Shown here: positions 7,974 through 16,110 of the stretch, piece by piece | How positions within the stretch are numbered: the stretch's first letter is position 1 | Layout: each line of letters starts with the position of its first letter | NCBI GenBank assembly: GCA_017543285.1 | Contig: JAFYGK010000008.1 | Span: 42,558 to 106,557 of the forward strand | Reading direction: 5' to 3' | Length of the DNA stretch: 64,000 nt | Source of the DNA: Clostridia bacterium | GTDB taxonomy: Bacteria > Bacillota > Clostridia > Oscillospirales > Acutalibacteraceae | Notes under the pieces: generated by a model | Seen by the model: the letters and a program-made list of their open reading frames with translations, nothing else | Database searches by the model: none | Told to the model about the DNA's origin: nothing | Translations under genes and position numbers: made by a program

Positions 7974-8639
7974 ATGATAATAATGAGACTGGAAAATATC
8001 GGCAAAACATACGCCGCCGCGGGAAGACGGATAATTGCGCTCAGAAACGTCTGCATGTCCGTGGAAGCAGGGGAATGTATTGCGATTACGGGAGGCAGCG
8101 GCTCGGGAAAATCTACGCTGATGAATATTATGGGCTGCCTGGACGTTCAGAGCTGCGGAGAGTACTATCTGTGCGAAGAAAACATAAAATGCAAGAATGA
8201 CAGAGAAAAATCGCTGATCAGGAGCAAAACCATAGGCTTTGTGTTCCAGAGCTTCAATCTGCTGCCTTCTCTGACCGCCTTGGAAAACGTGGAGCTCGCG
8301 CTGTCATATCAGGGGGTCGGAAGACGCCAGCGAAAAGAAAGGGCGAGAGAGGCTCTTTACGTCGTTGGAATGGGCGACAGAGAAGGCCACCGGCCTTATC
8401 AGCTTTCCGGCGGGCAGCAGCAGAGGGTTGCCATCGCCAGAGCCATAGCCCAGGATCCGTCGGTAATACTCGCCGATGAACCGACCGGAAATCTTGATCC
8501 GGCGACCGGAGGGGAGATAGTATCTATTCTGAGTACGCTCAACAGGAAAGGAAAAACCGTTGTACTGATTACGCACGATATGAGGATCGCGTACAAGGCG
8601 GACAGGATGATTTCGATAAAAAACGGAGAGATGGCGTAG
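7974..8639 (+). CDS. ABC transporter ATP-binding protein (MacB/LolD type), orphan
   Basis: The 221-residue ATPase has all nucleotide-binding motifs: Walker [10 protein letters not shown] near 40-48, Q-loop [17 protein letters not shown], signature [16 protein letters not shown] near 140, Walker [14 protein letters not shown] and switch histidine LITHD. This is the MacB/LolD subfamily, which normally works with FtsX-like permeases of the MacB type. No permease gene adjoins it: the next gene, two bases beyond its stop, is the convergent yunB. The ATG at 7974 follows AGGAGG by seven bases. It must pair with a permease encoded elsewhere, or a partner was lost here. Confidence 0.92.
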   Translation: MIIMRLENIGKTYAAAGRRIIALRNVCMSVEAGECIAITGGSGSGKSTLMNIMGCLDVQSCGEYYLCEENIKCKNDREKSLIRSKTIGFVFQSFNLLPSLTALENVELALSYQGVGRRQRKERAREALYVVGMGDREGHRPYQLSGGQQQRVAIARAIAQDPSVILADEPTGNLDPATGGEIVSILSTLNRKGKTVVLITHDMRIAYKADRMISIKNGEMA

Positions 8640-8641
8640 AT

Positions 8642-9319
8642 TTATCCGAGAATATCAGGACCGTTCATCAGATCGTCGGTCATTTCGGCATATGAATCCG
8701 GAGCGTCTCCCACAATGACCGTTTCCGCTATACAGTACGAAGTTGTTGAGCTGGTGGAGGTATTGAAAGCGGGCATCATAATATAAACATTGGTGGTCAC
8801 ATCGAGCATTATTCTGTGACGGCTCTGATTGATAGCCGCGCCGGAAAGATCGCTGGTAACGGCCGTCTGCACCGAAGAGGACATTTTATACTTTATGGTT
8901 ATATCCGGACCTCTGCCCGACAAAAAATCTATCCCGGTAATATTTCCGAGCGGAATGGTCACGGCTCCGTCGGTATGCTTCATCATTTCCTCCTGAGCCG
9001 CGGTCGTGATTACCGCCTTGAGCCGGTTTATTTTTGCTATATTTGAATGTATCGCCACAATGCCGCCGCTTGAATCCTTTTCGAGCAGAATGATTTCCTC
9101 TCCGCGTTCATCCTCAAGCGCAAGGCAATCGTAAACTGCTTTGTTCACAACGTTCGCCGAAACGATGGAAGCCGCGCTTTCCGCCATTCCTTTCACGACA
9201 GGGCGGATCCTTGAATCGAGATAAACGATAAGCGCGCACAGGATCAGCAGAAAAAGCGCGAGTCTTATTATTCTTTTGGCGTGTTTTCTTCTTCTTCCGC
9301 CTGCAAACCGTCTTTTCAA
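8642..9319 (-). CDS. yunB: Sporulation protein YunB
   Basis: The protein matches YunB: a basic N-terminus (LKRRFAGGRRRKHAKRIIRL), one membrane helix (LALFLLILCALIVYL), then an extracytoplasmic domain with INRLKAVITTAAQEEM, VTIPLGNITGIDFLSGRGP and INQSRHRIMLDVTTNVYIMMP, ending in AETVIVGDAPDSY. In Bacillus yunB is a sigma-E gene needed for full sporulation; its biochemical role is unknown. The start is uncertain. I prefer TTG at 9319, with GGGGG eight bases upstream (225 aa); the frame extends to a GTG at 9391 without a visible ribosome-binding site. It is separated from galU by a terminator, so it has its own promoter. Confidence 0.82.
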   Translation of the reverse strand: MKRRFAGGRRRKHAKRIIRLALFLLILCALIVYLDSRIRPVVKGMAESAASIVSANVVNKAVYDCLALEDERGEEIILLEKDSSGGIVAIHSNIAKINRLKAVITTAAQEEMMKHTDGAVTIPLGNITGIDFLSGRGPDITIKYKMSSSVQTAVTSDLSGAAINQSRHRIMLDVTTNVYIMMPAFNTSTSSTTSYCIAETVIVGDAPDSYAEMTDDLMNGPDILG

Positions 9320-9555
9320 GCTCGACGCCCCCAATGATTGGAAAGAATAGATCCGGACTCGCGTATTGATCCGATCCGGCGAGTCCGGCACAAACGATAT
9401 GATTGCCCGGGTTTATTGCACAAACGGGTATCCGCTTGAATGCGACAGCACATTTTATGAAGCATTGGCGTGATGTGTGATAAGGTTTTTTCGCGGCCAT
9501 CCTGCAATGTTTGCCGGGCCCGACCGGTTTTTCGTTAATATAGGTTGAAGCCGGC

Positions 9556-9593
9556 AAAAAACAGCAGCCCCTTTTATGCAAAGGACTGCTGCT
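9556..9593 (-). terminator. Intrinsic terminator of galU
   Basis: On the minus strand an imperfect stem of about 11 bp (AGCAGTCCTTT against AAAGGGGCTGCT) is followed by six Ts. It sits about 85 bases after the galU stop and separates galU from yunB. Confidence 0.75.
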
Positions 9594-9675
9594 GAGTCAT
9601 TCGGTATTTGCCGCAATTAACGGCGTGGGTTTTCAGCCCCGAGATCGGTGCGGTGTGTTAATTGCCTGCGGATTA

Positions 9676-10545
9676 TTACAGGGTTTCGGCGAGCTTCTTA
9701 AGATACTCTCTGAAATCCTCACCGATCTCCTTGTGTTTAAGCGCAGTTTCGCACTGTGCCATCATAATGCCGAGTTTGTTGCCCATATCGTATCTTTTGC
9801 CGGAGAAATCGACCGCAACCATGGTTTCGTCCAGGGCAAGCTGACGCATCGCGTCGGTCAACTGGATCTCGCCTCCCGCTCCCGGCTGCGTCTTTTCAAG
9901 ATAGTCAAATATCTCAGGAGGCAGGATGACCCTTCCGAGAATGGAATAAGGCGACATCACCTTGTCGGGCGTGGGCTTTTCTATCATGTCGGTGACACGG
10001 AACACCCTTTCTTCCAGAGGCTCGACCTTTAGCGAAGAATACTTTAAAATAGCCTCGGCAGAAACAGGCTTGACGCCGCAGACGCCCTTGCCGTATTTTT
10101 CATAAGCCGCCGCAAGCTCGCCGATCGCAGGGATATCGCCCATGATGACGTCGTCGCCGTAGCAGACGGCAAAAGGCTCGTTGCCGACGAAGGCCTTTGC
10201 GCACAAAACGGCGTGGCCCAGACCTTTTGTTTCCTTTTGGCGGATATAATGGATATTCGCGATGTCGGCGATGGCGCTTACCTCTTCGAGCATGGCCAGT
10301 TTGCCTTTCTGTCTGAGATTGGTCTCAAGCTCAAAGCTGTGATCGAAATGGTCCTCGATCACGTTTTTTCCGCGGTTTGTAATGATCAGTATGTCGGTGA
10401 TTCCAGCCGCGGCACATTCCTCGACTATGTACTGAATAGCAGGCTTATCGACTATGGGAAGCATTTCTTTGGGAACGGACTTGGACGCCGGAAGAACTCT
10501 TGTACCCAGACCGGCTGCGGGAATGATTGCTTTTGTGACTTTCAT
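9676..10545 (-). CDS. galU: UTP-glucose-1-phosphate uridylyltransferase
   Basis: The 289-residue enzyme makes UDP-glucose for cell-wall glycopolymers and exopolysaccharide. It starts with the nucleotide-binding motif AIIPAAGLGTRVLPASKSVPKEMLP (residues 6-30) and has KPAIQYIVEEC, the metal-binding loop FAVCYGDDVIMG near 128, and KGVCGVKPVSAE. Length is normal for bacterial GalU. It follows the RING/zinc-ribbon membrane gene by 20 bases on the same strand, with AAGGAG before its ATG, so the two are probably co-transcribed. A strong terminator follows. Confidence 0.96.
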   Translation of the reverse strand: MKVTKAIIPAAGLGTRVLPASKSVPKEMLPIVDKPAIQYIVEECAAAGITDILIITNRGKNVIEDHFDHSFELETNLRQKGKLAMLEEVSAIADIANIHYIRQKETKGLGHAVLCAKAFVGNEPFAVCYGDDVIMGDIPAIGELAAAYEKYGKGVCGVKPVSAEAILKYSSLKVEPLEERVFRVTDMIEKPTPDKVMSPYSILGRVILPPEIFDYLEKTQPGAGGEIQLTDAMRQLALDETMVAVDFSGKRYDMGNKLGIMMAQCETALKHKEIGEDFREYLKKLAETL

Positions 10546-10565
10546 TGTGTTACTCTCCTTAAAAT

Positions 10566-11504
10566 TTATTTAAAAGCGAACAGCAGCGCATAGTTTATCA
10601 GCCACTGCAAAAGGACAGACAGCAGATAAAAAACAAAAGCCCTGTTCAGACTTACGCTTCCGTCAAGCGTAAGTGCTTTTAAAAACTCAATTCTTTCAAC
10701 GCCGTTTCTCTGGCGGGATATTTTCCTGACCTTTTTGACACAGTGCTTCATATATATATAGTTTCCAAAAAAGCCTGTCACAAAATGTACAAGGACAATT
10801 CCGACGCACAGCAGAGGAAAGACAAATCCGGGGACAGACGATATGAATGCCGAAACCCTTTCCTGAACGCCCGTTTGAAGCTGGTTATTAAGGATAAGCT
10901 CAACCGGCGCACTGAACAGGGCGGCCAACGCCGTCAGTATTGCCGCGGCAGGATATATTTTGCGGTATGCCAGCCAATATGATCCGAGAATAAGCCCGCT
11001 CCAGTTTACCGAAAACGGATTGCGGCTTCGGCTCATGCTGCTGAACTTCGGCAGATAATAGGATGAATTAGGCCCGACCAGATAAACAAGCTCGGAAGCG
11101 GGTATTCCGTCTATAGTTTCATCCGGTCTGACTCCGCCGTATGGATCGGGAAAACCCGACGAAACAGGGGAAACTGCCGCGCTGCGCAGACCGGACTGAT
11201 CGTTTTTCAGGCTTAGCCCGCATCTGACGCAAAAGTCAGCGTCCGCGGGATTTGCGTATTTGCACCTGCGGCAGATCATGCCGCCGGAGTCTTCCTCTCC
11301 GGCAGGAGAAAAAGCGGCGCAATCGGCAGAGTCCTTTTCCCGGCCTGAGCCATGAGAATGCTTTTCTTCATTGGAGCAGCGGCCGTTCTTGCCGTAGCAT
11401 GATCTGTGGTGCGCCGTGCCGCATTCGGGACAAACGACAATGTCGTCGTTTTCTCCGAAAGCATTGCCGCAAAGAGGGCATGAACGCCCTTTGAATGGTA
11501 TCAT
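10566..11504 (-). CDS. RING-finger/zinc-ribbon membrane protein, DUF2628-like (copy 2)
   Basis: The 312-residue protein has three parts. An N-terminal RING-like zinc module (CPLCGNAF, then CPECGTAHHRSCY and a further Cys) spans about 9-43. A second zinc ribbon (CRRCKYANPADADFCVRCG) lies near 77-95. The C-terminal half carries VNWSGLILGSYWLAYRKIYP, typical of DUF2628-like proteins, and about four membrane helices. It is a paralogue of the next gene upstream, with the same order. The zinc modules probably face the cytoplasm; no function is established. It lies 46 bases downstream of its paralogue and 20 bases before galU. GGAGG precedes the ATG at a rather long distance. Confidence 0.8.
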   Translation of the reverse strand: MIPFKGRSCPLCGNAFGENDDIVVCPECGTAHHRSCYGKNGRCSNEEKHSHGSGREKDSADCAAFSPAGEEDSGGMICRRCKYANPADADFCVRCGLSLKNDQSGLRSAAVSPVSSGFPDPYGGVRPDETIDGIPASELVYLVGPNSSYYLPKFSSMSRSRNPFSVNWSGLILGSYWLAYRKIYPAAAILTALAALFSAPVELILNNQLQTGVQERVSAFISSVPGFVFPLLCVGIVLVHFVTGFFGNYIYMKHCVKKVRKISRQRNGVERIEFLKALTLDGSVSLNRAFVFYLLSVLLQWLINYALLFAFK

Positions 11505-11550
11505 TTATTAATAATTCCTCCGCAAAGAGACGGTTTAAACCGGTCTTAAG

Positions 11551-12585
11551 CTATAAAGCGACAAAAAGCGAAACTATAAAGTTGCAGAGAGTGTAAGCAA
11601 AGAAGGCGTATACAACCGGTACGGTCGTTCTTGCTCCGCCTCTGAAATACAGCATTGAACGGTATTGCTGCGACTCAACGTCTGCATTTGCGCGAAGCAT
11701 AGAGACCGTTTTTATGCAGTGGTTTTTATAAAGCAGATTGCCGATGCAGCCGACACAGATATGGATCAGTATACGAACGCCGATGCTGACATACATCCAT
11801 ACGGTGGCGCTGTTTATTGTTTTCAGTACCTGATCGGACGGATTATTGAGGACCGAAAGTATTGCTCCCATGTCGCTTGAGGAGCCTGCCTGCGCATAGA
11901 CCGCCGAGCAGTAATAGCCGAAAGAAATAAGCGCAGGTATCAGGACGGCGTAAGATAATGCGGCAACAATGAGGAAGGGGATCGCCATCCTCCTGTACAG
12001 AAGCCAGCTTTTGGGAAGCAAAAAGGCGGAAAAATTCCAGTTTACTTTTGCATGCGATGAAACGATCTCGCGGAATTTGGAGATGTAATAATCACTTTTG
12101 GTGCGGATAAAAAGCCTGAGCTCACGAACGGGAACATCTTCGATCTTTTCGCCGCCGTCGTTTTCGTATTCGAAGCCATTAAAGCCGAAGCTGAAGGGCA
12201 AAACCGGCATAGGAGTATAGGCGGAACCCCTGAGGCGGCTGCCGCACTTTTTGCAATAGTCCATGTCGGGTGTTACCGGGCTGCCGCATTTTGAGCAGAA
12301 ATTCACTTCATCGCTCTGTCCGGAGCGATAGCCGAAGGGCGGATAAGGATTGCCGTCGGGAGAAATATCTCCGTCGTATACTTCGGTATCGGGCGACTCG
12401 GATGCATCGGCTTTTTCCGGGGTCCACTGTTCGTCCGTACCGTGCTGTTCCTCAAAGAAGCAGTGATTTGAAATCGCCCAGCAATCCCTGTGATGAGGCG
12501 CGCCGCATTCCGGACAGACTACCACCTCATAAGGGTCGTCAAGAGGCTTTGAGCATACGGGGCATTTCATTTTTTCGTAGTTCAT
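11551..12585 (-). CDS. RING-finger/zinc-ribbon membrane protein, DUF2628-like (copy 1)
   Basis: The 344-residue protein shares its layout with the following gene. The N-terminal RING-like module (CPVCSKPL, CPECGAPHHRDCWA, then Cys) spans about 8-45. The acidic linker is followed by a zinc ribbon (FCSKCGSPVTPDMDYCKKCGS) near 95-117, a DUF2628-like segment (VNWNFSAFLLPKSWLLYRRM) near 205-225 and about four membrane helices. The prokaryotic RING-like module is best known from family models; ubiquitin ligase activity should not be assumed. It starts the probable three-gene unit with its paralogue and galU, divergent from the TM1266-hydF pair. Confidence 0.8.
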   Translation of the reverse strand: MNYEKMKCPVCSKPLDDPYEVVVCPECGAPHHRDCWAISNHCFFEEQHGTDEQWTPEKADASESPDTEVYDGDISPDGNPYPPFGYRSGQSDEVNFCSKCGSPVTPDMDYCKKCGSRLRGSAYTPMPVLPFSFGFNGFEYENDGGEKIEDVPVRELRLFIRTKSDYYISKFREIVSSHAKVNWNFSAFLLPKSWLLYRRMAIPFLIVAALSYAVLIPALISFGYYCSAVYAQAGSSSDMGAILSVLNNPSDQVLKTINSATVWMYVSIGVRILIHICVGCIGNLLYKNHCIKTVSMLRANADVESQQYRSMLYFRGGARTTVPVVYAFFAYTLCNFIVSLFVAL

Positions 12586-12771
12586 ATATTTATCTCCCGT
12601 CGGAAAGAAGGATATCCGGTTGAAATCAGATGCGGTAAAACGGCTGCCGCAAAGATCATTTCTCTTTACTGATTTTACAACATATTCACCCGGAAGTTAT
12701 GTATTATTTATTAATAATAAAGTATTTGCGCCGGAAGAACGATTAGCCGGGCAGACCCGTAAACGGCGGCG

Positions 12772-12800
12772 TTGACTTTTTGAGCGTGCGGATATATAAT
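12772..12800 (+). promoter_or_regulatory. Predicted sigma-A promoter for the TM1266-hydF unit
   Basis: TTGACT (12772-12777) and TATAAT (12795-12800) are 17 bases apart and about 45 bases ahead of the first ATG. It is close to consensus. Confidence 0.75.
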
Positions 12801-12846
12801 GAAACGTAAAGAAACGCCGAAAAAACACGGCGGAAGGAGGATACTT

Positions 12847-13086
12847 ATGAAAAAGATCGCCGCGCTCAGCGCCATTCTGGCAAATCCGGCGCAAACACAG
12901 TCACAGTTCAACGCTGCGGTATCCGACTATCAGGAAATCGTAAAGGGCAGGCTCGGCATCCCGTTTGATGATAAAAAGGCTGCGGCCATCAGCATCATCG
13001 CATACGCCGAGGAGGATATAATTATTCAGTTCACAGACAGGCTCAGCGCCATCGACGGCGTTTCGGTAAACACCGCGATTTATTGA
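12847..13086 (+). CDS. TM1266-family putative regulator of the iron-only hydrogenase system
   Basis: The 79-residue protein starts MKKIAALSAILANPAQTQSQ and has an ACT-like beta-alpha-beta pattern ending in FTDRLSAIDGVSVNTAIY. Length, sequence pattern and position directly ahead of hydF match the TM1266 family, found with [FeFe]-hydrogenase maturation genes and annotated as a putative regulator; direct evidence for that role is thin. The ATG at 12847 follows GGAGG by seven bases. It shares a promoter with hydF, 61 bases downstream. Confidence 0.88.
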   Translation: MKKIAALSAILANPAQTQSQFNAAVSDYQEIVKGRLGIPFDDKKAAAISIIAYAEEDIIIQFTDRLSAIDGVSVNTAIY

Positions 13087-13147
13087 CCGGAAAAATTCGC
13101 ATTTCAGCAGGGCAGCAATGCCCTGCTGCTTTTAGGAGTGATTTTAT

Positions 13148-14338
13148 ATGAGCACGGCGCCTCTTTCCATGAGACGGCATATAGTGTTTTTCGGGCGGAC
13201 CAATTCGGGCAAATCGTCGCTGTTTAACGCGGTCCTCGGGCAGCAGGCGGCAATAGTGTCCGAAAAAAGAGGAACAACGACAGATCCGGTGGTAAAGGCG
13301 ATGGAGCTGATACCATTCGGTCCGGTCGCTTTGGCAGATACCGCCGGAACGGGTGATTTTTCGGATATAGGATCGCTCCGCATGAAAAAAAGCTACGACA
13401 TGCTTGACAGGGCGGACGTCGCGGTCTATTGCGCCGATCCCGATGATTTTTCCGAGGAGGAGTACAAAAAAGCCGCCGGCCTCTTTGATAAAAGAAAAAT
13501 CAGGCATTTGCTCGTATTTACAAAGGCGGATATCACTGATGGAAAAACAAGACGGGAGCTTTGCCGGGCTTACCCCGAGGCCCTTTTTGTCTCGTCATCG
13601 GATCAGGCCGCTGTTGACGACCTTAAGGCCGTGCTTAACGGAATACTTTCCGGCATGGAGGAAGAAAAACCCATACTGTCCGGGCTTTTATCCGGCGGCG
13701 CGCATGTCGTGATGTGTATTCCCATTGATTCGGCCGCGCCTAAAGGAAGGCTGATCCTGCCGCAGGTGCAGCTTATCAGGGAATGCCTTGATCTCGGTAT
13801 GACATGCTCCTGCGCGACTCCGGATCAGCTTGGCCTGCTTATAAAAAACTGCGAAAAAGTCGATCTGGTCGTGACCGACTCGCAGGCCTTTGGACAGGTT
13901 GCCGGAATAGTGCCGGAGGATATAAAGCTGACATCATTTTCTATGTTGCTTGCCGCGCAGAAGGGGGATATCAAAGCTATGATCGACGGCGCAAAAAGAA
14001 TCGATTTTCTGCGCGACAACTCCAGGGTATTGATCGCCGAGGCATGCACGCACAACAAGACCCATGAGGACATAGGCACGGTAAAGATACCTGCGCTGAT
14101 AAGAAAAAGGACAGGTAAAAATCCAGGCTTTGATTTTTGTGCCGGGCATGATTTTCCCGACGATCTTTCCCGGTATCATCTTGTAATACACTGCGGAGGC
14201 TGCATGATAACAAAACGGGAAATGAACAGCCGGATCATGCGTTGCGTGGAGCAGGGGGTTCCGATTACCAATTACGGAGTGGCTCTGGCACAGCTCAGCG
14301 GCGCGGGAGACCGCTGCTTTGAGGTATTTGACGCATAA
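13148..14338 (+). CDS. hydF: [FeFe] hydrogenase H-cluster maturation GTPase HydF
   Basis: The 396-residue protein is the scaffold GTPase that carries the diiron subcluster precursor and delivers it to apo-hydrogenase. The N-terminal GTPase domain has G1 GRTNSGKSS (about 15-23), the GTTTDPV switch and G3 DTAG near 65. The middle is a dimerisation domain. The C-terminal iron-sulfur domain carries CTHNKTHED near 300 and HCGGC near 352, the conserved cysteine/histidine set of HydF. The ATG follows TAGGAG. HydE and HydG, which make the subcluster, are not encoded here. A strong terminator follows. Confidence 0.95.
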   Translation: MSTAPLSMRRHIVFFGRTNSGKSSLFNAVLGQQAAIVSEKRGTTTDPVVKAMELIPFGPVALADTAGTGDFSDIGSLRMKKSYDMLDRADVAVYCADPDDFSEEEYKKAAGLFDKRKIRHLLVFTKADITDGKTRRELCRAYPEALFVSSSDQAAVDDLKAVLNGILSGMEEEKPILSGLLSGGAHVVMCIPIDSAAPKGRLILPQVQLIRECLDLGMTCSCATPDQLGLLIKNCEKVDLVVTDSQAFGQVAGIVPEDIKLTSFSMLLAAQKGDIKAMIDGAKRIDFLRDNSRVLIAEACTHNKTHEDIGTVKIPALIRKRTGKNPGFDFCAGHDFPDDLSRYHLVIHCGGCMITKREMNSRIMRCVEQGVPITNYGVALAQLSGAGDRCFEVFDA

Positions 14339-14388
14339 CACATTTCAATCGGCTCAATCGGCAATAATAATCAATTGAATATTATTAC

Positions 14389-14416
14389 AGCAGACGTTAC
14401 GGCGTCTGCTTTTTTT
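14389..14416 (+). terminator. Intrinsic terminator of hydF
   Basis: AGCAGACG (14389-14396) pairs with CGTCTGCT (14403-14410) around a six-base loop, followed by a T run. It separates the hydrogenase genes from the dcw cluster. Confidence 0.85.
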
Positions 14417-14551
14417 GTGCATTTTGATAAATTTTTGCTTTATTCGGCATATTTTTTCTATGTTCTGCAAGAACTGGTATGCTTTATCAAAGAGATACAC
14501 AACATATAGATATTTCCGGGCAATATTTCATTTGACTCAGGAAAAAATGGC
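14417..14551. other. Non-coding part of the hydF-mraZ gap
   Basis: The 339-base gap between hydF and mraZ holds the hydF terminator, the mraZ promoter and candidate MraZ sites. The AT-rich stretch in between shows no other gene or structure that I can support. Confidence 0.5.
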
Positions 14552-14580
14552 TTGTAATTTCAGCCGGATGGCATTATAAT
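14552..14580 (+). promoter_or_regulatory. Predicted promoter of the dcw cluster
   Basis: TTGTAA (14552-14557) and TATAAT (14575-14580) are 17 bases apart, about 100 bases upstream of mraZ. A second TATAAT at 14628-14633 has no matching -35. Confidence 0.7.
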
Positions 14581-14589
14581 AATATTCAA

Positions 14590-14603
14590 GTGGTGGACAG
14601 TGG
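14590..14603 (+). promoter_or_regulatory. Candidate MraZ operator boxes
   Basis: GTGG occurs at 14590-14593 and again at 14600-14603, a 10-base period, in the sequence GTGGTGGACAGTGGAAG. Known MraZ operators are GTGG/TGGG-type direct repeats with a one-turn period ahead of mraZ. These boxes sit just downstream of the predicted -10, where MraZ binding could repress its own cluster. Confidence 0.55.
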
Positions 14604-14677
14604 AAGATTTATACCATATGAATGGTGTATAATCCCAAAAATGACCACCCATTTGGCGGAACGGAGGGAATGATCCT

Positions 14678-15097
14678 GTGCTGATAGGTACTTATGAGCA
14701 TAATATGGACGATAAAAACCGCGCCTTCATTCCGTCAAAAATGCGGGACGCGCTTGGCGGCAGATTTATCATCACCAAGGGCATAGACAACTGTCTCAAT
14801 CTTTATTCTATGACCGAGTGGGAAAACTTTCTCGCCAAATTTGAGCGTTTTCCTGCCGCGAAGGTAAGAAACCTCAAGCTGTATTTCTGCGGCGGAGCCA
14901 CAGAGGTAAAGCCTGATTCCCAGGGCAGGGTGGTCATCCCGCAAAAACTCAAGGAGCATGCCGGTCTGACGAAGGCGCTTGTCATCCTCGGAGCAAGCGA
15001 ACACGCGGAAATATGGGACAAGCAAAAGTGGGATGAAAGATACGACACCATCACGAGCGAAGATGTATACGAGATAATGAACCAGATCGACTTCTGA
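14678..15097 (+). CDS. mraZ: Division/cell wall cluster transcriptional regulator MraZ
   Basis: The 139-residue protein has two AbrB-like SpoVT/MraZ repeats. The first carries YEHNMDDKNRAFIPSKMRDALG and the second VKPDSQGRVVIPQKLKEHAGL. MraZ is a DNA-binding ring-forming protein that represses the dcw promoter. I use the GTG start at 14678, with CGGAGGG upstream and GTG CTG ATA GGT matching the usual M-L-I-G beginning. It is the first gene of the dcw cluster, with rsmH 49 bases downstream. Confidence 0.95.
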   Translation: MLIGTYEHNMDDKNRAFIPSKMRDALGGRFIITKGIDNCLNLYSMTEWENFLAKFERFPAAKVRNLKLYFCGGATEVKPDSQGRVVIPQKLKEHAGLTKALVILGASEHAEIWDKQKWDERYDTITSEDVYEIMNQIDF

Positions 15098-15146
15098 TGC
15101 TCTGACAGCATAAACCAGAGTCCGGTCGGCGGCACGGAGACAAAAA

Positions 15147-16082
15147 ATGAGCGTTTATCATATTCCCGTTCTGGCAAAGGAAACAATTGAGAGCCTCAAT
15201 ATTAGACCTGACGGAATTTATATAGACGCGACAGCCGGAGCCGGCGGACACAGCGAGCTGATAGCGCAGCGTCTGACAACAGGCAGACTAATTTCGCTGG
15301 ATAAGGATCCCGACGCGATTGCCGAAGCGACAAAGCGCCTGTCGGGATATGAATGTTCAACAATCATACAGACGGATTTTTCAGAGATCAGGGAAGCCGC
15401 CTTGACGGCGGGCGTCACCAGGGTTGACGGCGTGCTTATGGATATAGGCGTTTCGTCGCATCAGCTTGACGATGCTCAAAGGGGCTTTTCCTATCAGCAT
15501 GACGCGCCGCTTGACATGAGGATGAGCCGGCAGGGCGTCAGCGCAAAAAACCTTGTTAACGAGTTATCCTCTTGCGAGCTGACCCGGCTCATAGGCGTAT
15601 ATGGTGAGGAGCGTTACGCCGGGTCTATCGCAAGGGAGATAGTGAAATACAGAGAACGGCAGCCGATAGAAACGACCCTTCAGCTGGCGGAGATAGTTAA
15701 ATCCGCCATGCCCATGAAGGCAAAAAGAGAAAAGGGACATCCGGCAAAGCGAACCTTTCAGGCACTGAGGATCGCGGTCAACGATGAGCTGGGATGTCTT
15801 GAAAAAGGCATGAAGGCGGCGTTTGATCTGCTCAAAGCCGGAGGAAGATTATCGGTAATAACCTTCCATTCGCTCGAGGACAGAATGGTTAAGCAGCAAT
15901 TCGCAAAATGGTGCGAGGGCTGCACCTGTCCGCCGGAATTCCCCGTATGCGTTTGCGGGAAAAAGCCGCGCGGCAGGCTGGTGAACAAAAAGCCGATAAT
16001 CGCCTCGGATGAGGAGCTTCTTGAAAACAAACGCAGCCACAGCGCAAAGCTGCGAACCATCGAAAAGCTGGAAGAGGACTAA
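15147..16082 (+). CDS. rsmH: 16S rRNA (cytosine(1402)-N(4))-methyltransferase
   Basis: The 311-residue SAM-dependent enzyme methylates N4 of C1402 in the ribosomal P site. Visible motifs are HIPVLAKETIESL at the start, the SAM loop YIDATAGAGGHSELI near 26-40, DGVLMDIGVSSHQLDD near 95, and the C-terminal SLEDRMVKQQF with a CTCPPEFPVC cysteine set. Length matches RsmH (MraW). RsmI, at 60.6 kb here, methylates the same nucleotide on the ribose, so both C1402 enzymes lie in this window. It ends 28 bases before the ftsL-like gene. Confidence 0.97.
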   Translation: MSVYHIPVLAKETIESLNIRPDGIYIDATAGAGGHSELIAQRLTTGRLISLDKDPDAIAEATKRLSGYECSTIIQTDFSEIREAALTAGVTRVDGVLMDIGVSSHQLDDAQRGFSYQHDAPLDMRMSRQGVSAKNLVNELSSCELTRLIGVYGEERYAGSIAREIVKYRERQPIETTLQLAEIVKSAMPMKAKREKGHPAKRTFQALRIAVNDELGCLEKGMKAAFDLLKAGGRLSVITFHSLEDRMVKQQFAKWCEGCTCPPEFPVCVCGKKPRGRLVNKKPIIASDEELLENKRSHSAKLRTIEKLEED

Positions 16083-16110
16083 AAAATTACTGGAGAAGGG
16101 GAGGATAAAG

